A stretch of 64,000 nucleotides of DNA from Luteimonas panaciterrae. GTDB taxonomy: Bacteria; Pseudomonadota; Gammaproteobacteria; Xanthomonadales; Xanthomonadaceae. Below are positions 28,201-37,128 of this stretch, piece after piece (the first letter of the stretch is position 1; each line of letters starts with the position of its first letter). Position numbers and translations under genes: made by a program. The stretch lies in contig NZ_JAJAVH010000014.1 in the NCBI RefSeq assembly GCF_020511115.1, forward strand, positions 1 through 64,000, in the 5' to 3' direction. The notes under the pieces were generated by a model. It searched no databases. It worked only from the letters and a program-made list of their open reading frames with translations, and had not been told where the DNA came from.

Positions 28201-28984
28201 CCTGATCGATGGTCAGCGATGTACCGAGCGACTTCTCGATGCTCTCGCGCACTTGTCGTCCACCGCGCTCGGCTTCTTCCGGCGTCACCAGCTGCAGCGT
28301 GCGCGGCTGGGTCTCGTCGAAATGTCCTTCCTTGTCGTAGGCGCGCAGCACGTAGATCAGTTCGTCGCCGGCGCGGAAGCGGTGCTGGGCCGGCAGCGCG
28401 CCGTCCCAATCGGTATTGGACACGGCGGCGACATCCAGCGGCACCGTGGCCAGCGGCTCGACCAGATCGGTATCGACGGCGCGATAGATCTTCAGTTCGT
28501 AGCGCTCGATGAAGGACGAATAGTTGCTACGCACATAGAACTGGACCGGCTTGGTAATGGCGCGGCCGTCGAACGCCACGAAACCCGGCGCCGAAATCGA
28601 CAACTCTGGCTCGCTCAATGCGGGGTCCTCGGTGGCCCAGATCACGCCGCCGTTGTCCAGCTGCAGATTGAAGTTGCCGGCAACGGTGGCGCGGCCCGAC
28701 GACGGCATGCCGATGTCGACGCGACGATCCGGCTGCAGCACCGCCGACGAGGCATCTTCACCGGCTTTCGTCACCGGATCGCGCTCGCCGACGCTGCGCA
28801 GCTTGAAGATCAGGCCTTCTTCCGAGCTGCATTCGTTGCCGGCGCAGTCTGGCGCGTCCTGCGTCGTGCTGGACGTCGCCTCGGGTTTCGGCGTTGTTGG
28901 CGCCTCCTGTGCCGCGGCCAGTGGTGGCATGCCCGCGAGCAGGCTGATCAGGGTGTAATCGAGGAGCTTCATCTTGATCTTCAT
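25262..28984 (-). CDS. Large outer-membrane beta-barrel protein of the DUF11 operon
   Basis: About 1240 residues, second gene of the operon. A signal peptide ('LLDYTLISLLAGMPPLAAA') is followed by an N-terminal region of Ig-like strands ('RVDIGMPSSGRATVAGNF', 'YELKIYRAVD', 'RFRAGDELIYVLRAYDKEG'), and then a long stretch of alternating polar/aromatic strands from about residue 400 to the end ('DPDLYYPVYGDDS', 'GAWWRRVGAGYSVSRF', 'DHKGWFLNFVGSY'), which reads as a large barrel. It resembles surface proteins found beside DUF11/OmpA proteins in Lysobacterales, though I cannot name the family. ATG 28984 lies 10 bases after the upstream stop and two bases before the next start, so all three are cotranslated. 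Confidence 0.7.
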   Translation of the reverse strand: MKIKMKLLDYTLISLLAGMPPLAAAQEAPTTPKPEATSSTTQDAPDCAGNECSSEEGLIFKLRSVGERDPVTKAGEDASSAVLQPDRRVDIGMPSSGRATVAGNFNLQLDNGGVIWATEDPALSEPELSISAPGFVAFDGRAITKPVQFYVRSNYSSFIERYELKIYRAVDTDLVEPLATVPLDVAAVSNTDWDGALPAQHRFRAGDELIYVLRAYDKEGHFDETQPRTLQLVTPEEAERGGRQVRESIEKSLGTSLTIDQAQSQELIDEAFSGNGLRQQNIPIYGSRIRIQGRNLPPGYTLLINGDSYPVDLERKFVAEYLMPVGKHDFAVELRSGSDGLGGKPAGDPQGIRHTLSVDVTGRYLFGVGLADVTVWQNKISGSVDPFTVDSRYADDVISDGRLAFYGKAKLKGKYLITAQADTTERDLEHLFDGFGQADPQDIFRRLDPDLYYPVYGDDSTTYRDVDTMGRFYLRADWDKNQALWGNYNTGISGTEYGQYVRSLYGAALNWRSRGSNAWGDPGTELRVFGSEAQTAPGHSEFIGTGGSLYYLKHADLLPGSDVVVLEIRDITTGRVENRVTLQRGADYEIDELQGRVLLTRPLAIITRENLRTITRDTPLDGYEQRLIADYEWVPSGFDADEITAGFRGKHWFGDHIGVGATYVDENRAGEDYTLAAGDLTLRAGRGTYLKAEYSQTESFSAPVFFSDNGGFTFTQLNPVGPREGEAKAIEARVNFRELGWTARDISAGAWWRRVGAGYSVSRFDQGLDVEEQGVELLGQFTPSFGLYARYSEAERGGESLDQAQITGEWRATDFDTFTAELRRIEEKRLTGDASGTLAALRYAHKVGTALDLYGTAQFTIDEEGTYADNDAYTVGGKYLFGDLSTVGAEVTHGDRGDAAQVNAEYRLNPEHSVYGNYTYSTDSTQYDSLFNPTRQNGWTLGQRWRLSQQINLFNESQFLKSRQESGLAHTFGMDFYPAQGWNLGFTLSDGELTNSDGGEVDRRAVSISGGRTSPDTDWQSKLEWRRDEGAERRRQWVSTNRLLHKINESWRIAARFNYSDTDDEIDPNAGAKFIEGNFGFAWRPWNSTRWGVFGRYTYLYDLATLAQVNGATYDQKSQILSLEGVYKLDHHWEFAGKLARREGEVRFGRGTGPWFDSATTFVAGQIRYELRQKWHALAEYRRLDVKDGGVRQGWLLGVDRDLGRNLRIGAGYNFTDFSDDLTDFDYDHKGWFLNFVGSY

Positions 28985-28994
28985 GGCCTGCCCC

Positions 28995-31900
28995 TCACTT
29001 GCCGCTTCCGGCAGGGGCTGCCGGTCCGTTGCTGGATTCCACGCGCACACGGGCGCGCACTTCCGCGCTCAGTCGTTGCGCGAGCGCTTCGTACACGGCT
29101 TTCGCCCTTCGCATCCCCAAGGCGAGGTTGTAGGCATCAGCCCCGCGCACGTCGGCGTGGCCGACGACCGAGACCGTGCCGCCGCCGACCTTTTCCAGGT
29201 GCGAGGCGATGCGATCCAGCAAGGGCTCGAATTCCGGCCGGATCGCTTCGCGATCGGTGTCGAACAACACCGTGCCGAGTCGCGGACCACTTGCGTCCAC
29301 ACCCGCGACCAGGCTGTCCGGGTCGGTCACGGTGGTGCGCACGCTCACGCGCAGCGTCTTCGCCGTTTCGGGTGGCAGCTTCGCCAACAATGCGGTCTTC
29401 ACCGCGGTGGCGCGGTCGAAGGCCAGCCCTTCGCTCTCGCCATCCGCACCGATCACCACCTCGCCACCGTGGTACTCGGCGATCTTCGCGGCGATCTGTT
29501 CGATCGTCGACAGATAGCGTTCGCGTACTTCGGCGCTGCCGGGCGCGAAGATCACTTCGCCCAATTCGAGTTCAAAGCGTCGTTCGCCGCCCTGGATCGA
29601 CTCGACCGGCAACTTCGCGCCGAAGTCGAACCGCACCGGCAGTCCGGGCGTGATGCGGCGGACCAGCGGATTGTCGGTGGTGATCTCGGTACCCGGCGGC
29701 AACGTCGCCGGATCGACCTTGAGGATGAAGTTGCGCCCGCGCTCCCACGCGCCACCCGGAATGCCGGCCAGGTGATAGCGGCCGAACTGATCGGTCTCCA
29801 CCAGCAGCCCATCGACCGAAGCGATGCGTACGCCAGGAATGCCGCGCTCGTCGACGCCGACGTTGCGGATGATGTAATCCACCACGTAGCCGCCCTCGCC
29901 CTGCGCAATGCGGCGCTCCACTTCCGGCATCGCGGCGTTCAATCCCTTCGCCGCCTCGCCTTCGAGCGAACGCGTGGTCGCGCCGGCGGCATCCATGCGC
30001 ACGCTCACGCCCTGCTTGGTGTCGAGCACGAAGTCGCCGGTGAAATCGGGACGCGTCAACCGCTGGCGCAGCACGATCTGGCGGCGCTCGGCCGGATCGG
30101 CGTTCGATTGCCGCGCGCCAATTTCGCCGAGATCAATGCCGTGCAGCAGCGGCGCGCTGGCATCGGGCAGCGGCTGCGGTCCCGCGCCGCGATCGATCGT
30201 GGTCGAACCCGGCACGTAGGCCGATGGATCGAAACCACCCTGCACGCGCACGCCGGTGAGCGCGGCGCTGTCCTGCCAGCCGTCGCCGTCGCGGTCGTCG
30301 AAGACCGTGCCCAGGATCAGGCTGTCGTCGATCAGCGGATCCGCCGCCAGCGTCAGTTCCGCCGTGGCGATGTTCGACAGCGGGCTGCCGCCTTCGGAAA
30401 TCGCCTGCGCCTGATTGATCAGCACGCCCGGCCGCACGCCGGCGCCGATCCGCATCAGATACATCAGCGTCGCCGATTTTCCTGCCTCGATGTCGATTCC
30501 CTCGAAGCGGATCGGGTTGTAACCGCTGACCGTCGCCGCGTTGTCGCCGTCGACGACCGACAGCGAGCCATCGACGTAGGTGAAGCCGGCCGGCGGCGTG
30601 TCGACGAGGGCCGCGCCGGTGACGTTGACCGTGCCGACGTTCTCGATCGTTACCGTGTAGCGCACCAGATCGCCGATCCGCGCTTCGCGCACGCTGCTCG
30701 TCTTGACCACGCGCAGTTGCGCGCTGTCGATCACCTTGTGTTCGGTCTCGCAGACCTGGCATTCGGGCTCGTAGTTCTCACCACCACCGCCGTTGGCGAC
30801 CACGGCGTTGTTCACCGTGCCGCCGGCGTTGGGATTGATCGTCGCCGGATAGGTGAAGGTATACGTGCCGGGAACGGTGCCGCTGGGCAGCACGCAACGC
30901 AGGCCGGCGCCATTGGGGCTGCAGCCCGCTGGCAATGCGCCGAGGGTGAGACCGGCACCCGGCGTGTCCTCGAGGACGACTTCCGATGTGGTCGCCGCAC
31001 GCGACACGTTCACCGTCAGCGTGTACTGGATCGTGTCGCCGACGTGCAAGGTCGCGTCACCGCTCGGATCGGCGCTCTTGATGATGTTGACCACCGGTTC
31101 GGCGATCGGATGCTCGGTGCCGCAACCGGTGCAATCGGGTTCCTCGCCGCCGCCACCTTGGGCGACGACCTGGTTGCCGATGCTGCCGCTCGCGTTGGCG
31201 TCGACGCGCGTCTGGTAGACGAAGGCGTAGCTGCCCGGCGCGGTGCCGGCGGCCAGCGTGCAGACCAGTCCGTTCGCGTTCGCCTCGCAGTCGCCGCCGG
31301 CGGGCGCCTGGATCGAGCCCGTCTGCAAGGTCTGGCCGGCGGTGAGCGTATCGGTCAGCGCCAGCGCTTCGGTGGTGGCGGCGTTCGCGACCGTGACCGT
31401 CACCGTGTAGGTGATGATCTGGTTCGCCTGCACCGTGCCGCCGCTGGCCGGGTCGGCGCTCTTGCGCACGGTCAGCTTGGGCGCGACCGGATTGGTCGTC
31501 GTGCAGTTCGTGCACGTGCCGGTGTTGGTGGTGACGCTGTTGCTCACCGCGGTGGTGGCATCGGCGTCGACGGTCGCCGTGTACGTGAAGGTGTGCGTGC
31601 CGATGGCCGCGCCCGCGGCCAGGGTGCAGGTGATGATCTGTCCCGTCGATGTGCAGCCGGCCGGCAGCGTGCCGACGGTCAGACCGTCGCCCAGCGTGTC
31701 GGTCAGCACCGCATCGGTCGTCGTGACGGCGTTGGCCACGGTCACCGTCAAGGTGTAGGTCAGCGTGGCGCCGGCCGAAACGGTGGTGCCGCTGGCGGGA
31801 TTCACGCTCTTGCTCACCGTCACCGTCGAGGTGAGCGGATTGGTCGTCGTGCAGTTCGTGCACGTGCCGGTGCTGGTGGTAACGCGGTTGTTCACCGCGG

Positions 31901-34900
31901 TGGTCGCGTCGGTGTCGACGGTCGCCGTGTAGGTGAAGGTGTGCGTGCCGATGGCCGCGCCCGCGGCGAGTGTGCAGGTGATGACCTGCCCCGCCGCCGT
32001 GCAGCCTACGGGCGGCGTGCCGATGGTGAGGCCGTCGCCCAGGGTGTCCGTGAGCACTTCCGGCGCGGTCGTGGCGGCATTGGCCACGGTCACCGTCAGC
32101 GTATAGGTCAGCGTGTCGCCGACCGAGACCGCCGTGCCGCTGGCGGGGTTCGCGCTCTTGCTCACCGTCACCGTCGAGGTGAGCGGATTGGTGGTGGTGC
32201 AGTTCGTGCACGTGCCGCTGCTCGCGGTGACGCTGTTGCTCACGGCCGTCGTCGCGTTGGTGCCGACCGTGGCGGTGTAGACGAACGTGTAGGTACCGAT
32301 CGCGCTGCCGCTCGCCAGTGTGCAGGTGATCACCTGTCCCGACGCCGTGCAACCGGCGGGCAGCGTGCCGACGGTGAGGCCGGCGCCGAGCGTGTCGGTC
32401 AGCACCTCGACGGTCGTCGTGGCGGCGTTGGCCACGGTCACCGTTAGCGTGTAGGTCAGTGTGTCGCCGGGCGATACTGCCGTGCCATTGCCGGGGTTCA
32501 CGCTCTTGCTCACCGTCACCGTCGGCGTGACCGGGTTGGTGGTGGTGCAATTCGTGCAGGAACCGGTGCTGGCGACGACGCTGTTGCTCACCGACGTGGT
32601 CGCGCTCGCATCGACCGTCGCGGTGTAGGTGAAAGTATGCGTGCCGATCGCCGCGCCGGCGGGCAATGTGCAGGTGATCACCTGCCCGGCCGCCGTGCAG
32701 CCGGCCGGCAGCGTGCCGACGATCAGGCCGGCGCCGAGCGTGTCGGTCAGCACCTCGTTGGCTGTCGTGACGGCGTTCGCCACGGTCACCATCAACGTGT
32801 AGGTCAACGTATCGCCGACCGACACGGCCGTGCCATTGCCCGGGTTCACACTCTTGCCGACCGTGATGGTCGGATCGACCGGATTGGTCGTCGTGCAGGT
32901 CTGGCAGGTGCCGCTGCTCGGCACCACGCTGTTGCTCACCGACGTGGTGGCGCTGGTATCGACCGTCGCGGTGTAGGTGAAGGTATGCGTGCCGATCGCC
33001 GCGCCTGTCGGCAAGGTGCAAGTGATGACGCGTCCGGCGGCCGTACATCCGGCCGGCAACGTGCCGACGGTCAGTCCAGTGCCGAGCGTATCGGTCAACA
33101 CCACGTCGGCGGTCGTCGCCGCGTTGGCGACGGTCACCGTCAGCGTGTACGTCAGCGTGTCGCCGACCGAAACGACGGTGCCGCTGCCCGGGTTCACGCT
33201 CTTGTTGACGGTGACGGTCGCATTGACCGGGTTGGTCGTCGTGCAGTTCGTGCACGAGCCGGTGCTGGCGGTGACGTTGTTGCTCACCGACGTCGTCGCA
33301 TCGGCATCGACCGTCGCCGTGTAGGTGAAGGTATGCGTGCCGATGGCCGAACCCGCGGCCAGGGTACAAGTGATGACCTGCCCCGCCGACGTGCAGCCGG
33401 CCGGCAGCGTGCCGATGGTCAGGCCGTTGCCGAGCGTGTCGGTCAGCACTTCGGCGGTCGTCGTGACGGCATTGGCCACGGTCACCGTCAACGTGTAGGT
33501 CAGCGTGTCTCCGATCGAGACGGCGGTGCCGCTGGCGGGATTCACGCTCTTGCTGACGGTGATGGTCGGATTGACCGGATTGGTCGTCGTGCAGATCACG
33601 CAGACGCCGCTGCTCGGCACCACGCTGTTGCTCACCGACGTGGTCGCGCTCGCATCGACCGTCGCGGTGTAGGTGAAAGTGTGCGTGCCGATTGCCGAAC
33701 CCGCAGGCAAGGCGCAGGTGATGATCTGACCGGCGTTGGTGCAGCCCGCGGGCATGGTGCCGGCCACTAGCCCATTGCCGAGCGTATCGGTCAGCACTTC
33801 GGCGGCGGTCGTCGCGGCATTGGCCACGGTCACCGTCAGCGTGTACGTCAATGTGTCGCCGGGCGATACCGCCGTGCCGCTGCCGGGATTGACGCTCTTG
33901 TTCACCGTGATGGTCGGATCGACCGGGTTCGTCGTCGTGCAGGTCGTGCAGGTGCCGGAACTGGGGACGACGCTATTGCTCACCGATGTCTCGGCCGTGG
34001 CGCTGACGGTCGCGGTGTAGGAGAAGTTATAGGTGCCGATCGCGCTGCCGGCGGCGAGCGTACAGGTGATCACCTGTCCCGCCGACGTGCACCCGGCCGG
34101 CAGCGTGCCGACGGTCAGGCCGTTACCGAGCGTGTCGGTCAACACTTCCGGCGCAGTCGTGACGGCGTTGGCCACGGTCACCGTCAACGTGTAGGTCAGC
34201 GTGTCGCCAGGCGACACGGCGGTGCCGCTGGCGGGATTGACGTTCTTGCTGACGGTGACGGTCGGATTGACCGGATTGGTCGTCGTGCAGGCCTGGCAAT
34301 TGCCGGCACTCGGCACGACGCTGTTGCTCACCGACGCCGTCGCGTTCGCACCCACCGTCGCGGTGTAGACGAATGTATGCGTACCGATGCCCGCGCCCGC
34401 GGCCAGCGTGCAGGTGACAACCTGTCCCGCGGCCGTGCATCCGGCCGGCAGCATGCCGATGGTCAGGCCTGTCCCGAGCGTGTCGGTCAACACTTCCGGC
34501 GCGGTCGTGACGGCGTTGGCCACGGTCACCGTCAACGTGTAGGTCAGCGTGTCGCCGACCGACACGGCGGTGCCGCTGCCGGGATTCACGCTCTTGTTGA
34601 CCGTGATCGTCGGATCGACCGGATTGGTCGTCGTGCAGGTCGTGCAGGTGCCGGAACTGGGCACGACGCTATTGCTCACCGATGTCTCGGCAGCGGCGCC
34701 GACGGTCGCGGTGTAGGAGAAGTTGTAGGTGCCGATCGCACTGCCCGCGGCGAGCGTGCAGGTGATCACCTGCCCCACCGACGTGCATCCGGCCGGCAGC
34801 GTGCCGACGGTCAAGCCGGTGCCGAGCGTGTCGGTCAGCACTTCGGCCGTGGTCGTAGTCGCGTTGGCCACGGTCACGGTCAATGTGTAGGTCAGCGTGT

Positions 34901-36716
34901 CGCCAGGCGACACGGCGGTGCCGCTGGCGGGATTGACGCTCTTGTTCACCATGATCGTCGGATCGACCGGATTGGTCGTCGTGCAGGTCGTGCAGGTGCC
35001 GGAACTGGGCACGACGCTGTTGCTCACCGACGTCGTCGCGTTCGCGTTCACCGTCGCGGTGTAGACGAATGTATGCGTGCCGATGCTCGCGCCCGCGGCC
35101 AGGGTGCAGGTGACGACTTGTCCCGCAGCCGTGCAGCCGGCCGGCAACGTGCCGACGCTCAAACCGGTGCCGAGCGTGTCGGTCAACACCTCGTCGGCGG
35201 TCGTGGCGGCATTGGCCACATCCACCGTCAGCGTGTAGGTCAAGGTGTCACCGACCGACACCGCGGTGCCACTGGCCGGATTCACGCTCTTGCCGACCGT
35301 GATCTTCGGCGCGAACGTCGTCGTCTCCGTGCAATCGTTGCCGGCGGCGGCGCAATCCACGTTATCGACGAGCACCGCGTTGTCGATCGAAGTGACGCCA
35401 TTCGGTATCTGACTGGCTACCTGCACCACGAAATCGAGCGTGATGCTGCTCCCCGCCGCGACGTTAACCGCGAGGGTATTGGGACAATTGCTGCCGGCGC
35501 AGGTGAAATCGTTGGCCGCCGTCACCACGCTCGTATTGGCGGGCAGCGTCTCGACCACGTCACCCGGGAACAGCGTGGCGACCGCGCCGCCGCTGTTGGT
35601 GATCTGGATGGCATACGTCAACACATCGCCGGGCGCGACCCTCGCGCCGCTGCCCGCCGGCGCGCCGTTGATCTGCGCCAGCGACTTGGCCACGGACAGC
35701 TGCGGATCGCCGAGCGTGGGGAACGCGCACGAAGCCAGATCGCGCGAGGCGACCGCCGTCGTCGGCGCCGCCAGCGTCACCACGCCCGTTCTCGGGTCGT
35801 AGGCGTAGTAGCTGCTCGAAGTCCCGTTGTCGGCCACGTACAACTTGCCGTCATCGGCGAACGCCACGCCCGCCCACTGGATCGTGCTCGGCGAACCATT
35901 GAGCAGCGGGCGCGTCTGGCGTATTGCCTGCAATCCCGCGCTGAAATCGATCCGGTAGAGATCCTGTCCCGAGGACATCCAGCCCGCGCCTTCCCCGTCG
36001 AAGGCGATGTCACCCGAACCGTTGCTGGTGGGCGCGAAGTCGTAAGTCAGAACGCCGATGTTCTGGACCGTGTAGCCGAAACCGGCCGACGCGGTCACCC
36101 GCCACACTTCCGGCGTCGCACCGCCACCGATCATGTAACCGACGCCGGCGGACGTCATGCCCGCGCGCGCGAAGTCGGGCGATGCGAACGGCGCCGTGGC
36201 CTGATACCAGCCGCCGTTCCCGGAGTCGTAAGCCCACAGGATCGTGTTCGCGCCCGTGCGTGAGACGAACAGTATCCGGTTGTGCACCGGATCGACCATC
36301 AAGCCGTTGAGGTTGCCGGCCACGGTGAAATCGAGTTGTGTCGCGAATGCATCGCTGCTCGCGCCGGGTTCGTAGCGCGAAATCCGCACTCCGTTGGTCA
36401 CACTGAAGACTGGTTTGTTGCCGCCGGCGGGACAAAAGTCGTAATCCGGAATGGCGGGCGCCACCGAAACCAATGCGTTGTCGTTACGCGCGCAGTTCGG
36501 ATTCGTGGCGGCGTCCGTGCACGACAGGCCCACGGGATTGACGATCCGCGCCACGTTGTCGACGGAAGTCTGCGCGAACGCCGGCTGGACGACGGCCAGC
36601 GCCAGAGAACAGAAAAGGACGAATCTATGGAAGACGTGTCTACGAAAGACTTGGCCCAGCAAAAGGTGCGCCCGCGGCAGATGCGAGGCTAGGACGTCAT
36701 AGGTCGATCGATTCAT
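28995..36716 (-). CDS. Giant DUF11-repeat protein with OmpA-like C-terminus
   Basis: A 2573-residue protein, first gene of the operon. Signal peptide to about residue 48 ('AVVQPAFA'), a beta-propeller-like region (about 85-330), one divergent DUF11 domain (about 345-470), eleven near-identical 116-residue repeats (471-1746), three further divergent DUF11 domains (to about 2130), an SdrD-B-like region ('GTVFDDRDGDGWQDS', 'DQFGRYHLAGIPGG') and two OmpA-like modules (about 2385-2565; 'GEVIFAPGSAEVRE', then 'TVLFDTDREAIRPEF' and 'VVGHADVRGADAYN'). The OmpA end would hold the protein on peptidoglycan and the repeats would form a long filament. ATG 36716 follows GGAAG. A possible folded leader lies upstream. 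Confidence 0.85.
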   Translation of the reverse strand: MNRSTYDVLASHLPRAHLLLGQVFRRHVFHRFVLFCSLALAVVQPAFAQTSVDNVARIVNPVGLSCTDAATNPNCARNDNALVSVAPAIPDYDFCPAGGNKPVFSVTNGVRISRYEPGASSDAFATQLDFTVAGNLNGLMVDPVHNRILFVSRTGANTILWAYDSGNGGWYQATAPFASPDFARAGMTSAGVGYMIGGGATPEVWRVTASAGFGYTVQNIGVLTYDFAPTSNGSGDIAFDGEGAGWMSSGQDLYRIDFSAGLQAIRQTRPLLNGSPSTIQWAGVAFADDGKLYVADNGTSSSYYAYDPRTGVVTLAAPTTAVASRDLASCAFPTLGDPQLSVAKSLAQINGAPAGSGARVAPGDVLTYAIQITNSGGAVATLFPGDVVETLPANTSVVTAANDFTCAGSNCPNTLAVNVAAGSSITLDFVVQVASQIPNGVTSIDNAVLVDNVDCAAAGNDCTETTTFAPKITVGKSVNPASGTAVSVGDTLTYTLTVDVANAATTADEVLTDTLGTGLSVGTLPAGCTAAGQVVTCTLAAGASIGTHTFVYTATVNANATTSVSNSVVPSSGTCTTCTTTNPVDPTIMVNKSVNPASGTAVSPGDTLTYTLTVTVANATTTTAEVLTDTLGTGLTVGTLPAGCTSVGQVITCTLAAGSAIGTYNFSYTATVGAAAETSVSNSVVPSSGTCTTCTTTNPVDPTITVNKSVNPGSGTAVSVGDTLTYTLTVTVANAVTTAPEVLTDTLGTGLTIGMLPAGCTAAGQVVTCTLAAGAGIGTHTFVYTATVGANATASVSNSVVPSAGNCQACTTTNPVNPTVTVSKNVNPASGTAVSPGDTLTYTLTVTVANAVTTAPEVLTDTLGNGLTVGTLPAGCTSAGQVITCTLAAGSAIGTYNFSYTATVSATAETSVSNSVVPSSGTCTTCTTTNPVDPTITVNKSVNPGSGTAVSPGDTLTYTLTVTVANAATTAAEVLTDTLGNGLVAGTMPAGCTNAGQIITCALPAGSAIGTHTFTYTATVDASATTSVSNSVVPSSGVCVICTTTNPVNPTITVSKSVNPASGTAVSIGDTLTYTLTVTVANAVTTTAEVLTDTLGNGLTIGTLPAGCTSAGQVITCTLAAGSAIGTHTFTYTATVDADATTSVSNNVTASTGSCTNCTTTNPVNATVTVNKSVNPGSGTVVSVGDTLTYTLTVTVANAATTADVVLTDTLGTGLTVGTLPAGCTAAGRVITCTLPTGAAIGTHTFTYTATVDTSATTSVSNSVVPSSGTCQTCTTTNPVDPTITVGKSVNPGNGTAVSVGDTLTYTLMVTVANAVTTANEVLTDTLGAGLIVGTLPAGCTAAGQVITCTLPAGAAIGTHTFTYTATVDASATTSVSNSVVASTGSCTNCTTTNPVTPTVTVSKSVNPGNGTAVSPGDTLTYTLTVTVANAATTTVEVLTDTLGAGLTVGTLPAGCTASGQVITCTLASGSAIGTYTFVYTATVGTNATTAVSNSVTASSGTCTNCTTTNPLTSTVTVSKSANPASGTAVSVGDTLTYTLTVTVANAATTAPEVLTDTLGDGLTIGTPPVGCTAAGQVITCTLAAGAAIGTHTFTYTATVDTDATTAVNNRVTTSTGTCTNCTTTNPLTSTVTVSKSVNPASGTTVSAGATLTYTLTVTVANAVTTTDAVLTDTLGDGLTVGTLPAGCTSTGQIITCTLAAGAAIGTHTFTYTATVDADATTAVSNSVTTNTGTCTNCTTTNPVAPKLTVRKSADPASGGTVQANQIITYTVTVTVANAATTEALALTDTLTAGQTLQTGSIQAPAGGDCEANANGLVCTLAAGTAPGSYAFVYQTRVDANASGSIGNQVVAQGGGGEEPDCTGCGTEHPIAEPVVNIIKSADPSGDATLHVGDTIQYTLTVNVSRAATTSEVVLEDTPGAGLTLGALPAGCSPNGAGLRCVLPSGTVPGTYTFTYPATINPNAGGTVNNAVVANGGGGENYEPECQVCETEHKVIDSAQLRVVKTSSVREARIGDLVRYTVTIENVGTVNVTGAALVDTPPAGFTYVDGSLSVVDGDNAATVSGYNPIRFEGIDIEAGKSATLMYLMRIGAGVRPGVLINQAQAISEGGSPLSNIATAELTLAADPLIDDSLILGTVFDDRDGDGWQDSAALTGVRVQGGFDPSAYVPGSTTIDRGAGPQPLPDASAPLLHGIDLGEIGARQSNADPAERRQIVLRQRLTRPDFTGDFVLDTKQGVSVRMDAAGATTRSLEGEAAKGLNAAMPEVERRIAQGEGGYVVDYIIRNVGVDERGIPGVRIASVDGLLVETDQFGRYHLAGIPGGAWERGRNFILKVDPATLPPGTEITTDNPLVRRITPGLPVRFDFGAKLPVESIQGGERRFELELGEVIFAPGSAEVRERYLSTIEQIAAKIAEYHGGEVVIGADGESEGLAFDRATAVKTALLAKLPPETAKTLRVSVRTTVTDPDSLVAGVDASGPRLGTVLFDTDREAIRPEFEPLLDRIASHLEKVGGGTVSVVGHADVRGADAYNLALGMRRAKAVYEALAQRLSAEVRARVRVESSNGPAAPAGSGK
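31479..35306 (-). repeat. Eleven tandem 348-bp coding repeats (DUF11-type, 116 residues each)
   Basis: Exactly eleven units of 348 bp (3828 bp) encode a 116-residue domain each, beginning at the K/T-I-T-V-x-K motif, with shared 'GDTLTYTLTVTVANA', 'VLTDTLG.GL.VGTLPAGCT', 'THTFTYTATV' and a C-x-x-C-TTTNP linker. Differences are single residues, such as SPGD/SVGD or AGS/AGA. The first codon is at 35306 and the last unit ends at 31479. Length variation between strains is to be expected. Confidence 0.9.
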
Positions 36717-36806
36717 TCCACCGCTTCCCAGGCTTCACCGCCCGATATGGCGGCCGATCGAAGCGCGCCGGCATGCGCGCGCCCCCGGGAAAAGGCAACG
36801 GATCTA

Positions 36807-36877
36807 CTGCTTAAGACTGCTGCAGGCCTGCTCTCGCAAAGGCCTTCCCCCCGATGCGAACTTTAAGCAGGCGCATC
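36807..36877 (-). promoter_or_regulatory. Possible pseudoknotted leader of the giant-protein gene
   Basis: On the minus strand a perfect hairpin GATGCG/CGCATC (36872-36877 with 36853-36858) exposes CTGCTTAA in its loop (36863-36870), and the exact complement TTAAGCAG follows downstream (36807-36814). Loop-to-tail pairing of 8 bp would form a pseudoknot about 90 bases before the start codon. The rest of the 36717-37128 gap holds AT-rich sequence (TTTTTGCTATATATGAAAG near 36935-36953) that may carry the promoters of both divergent genes. Confidence 0.3.
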
Positions 36878-37128
36878 ATGGGACTACACGCACTGTAACT
36901 TTCTGAAACTCACAAATACTCATCTTTTCGCCTCATCTTTTTGCTATATATGAAAGCGGGGATGCGGTCTTCGAACGGACCGGATCGATGGCTCCGACGA
37001 GGTGCGGTCAAGCAACTTGCAAGTTGTGACCTGCATGGCATTTCGGAGTAAGCGAATAGTTCCGAGTGATTCAAGCGCCTGCGCGCACCGCGCGCGAGGC
37101 TGTCGTATGCATGGGGGACGCAGGGAAT

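Noticed and set aside
28974-32447. Open frame of 1157 codons on the plus strand opposite the giant-repeat gene
   Set aside because: An antisense shadow of repetitive GC-rich coding sequence; its periodic R/G/D-rich product only reflects the 348-bp repeats.
31479-35306. Regular repeats considered as a CRISPR-like or satellite array
   Set aside because: The unit is 348 bp, contiguous and in frame within one gene, encoding protein domains; there are no spacers.
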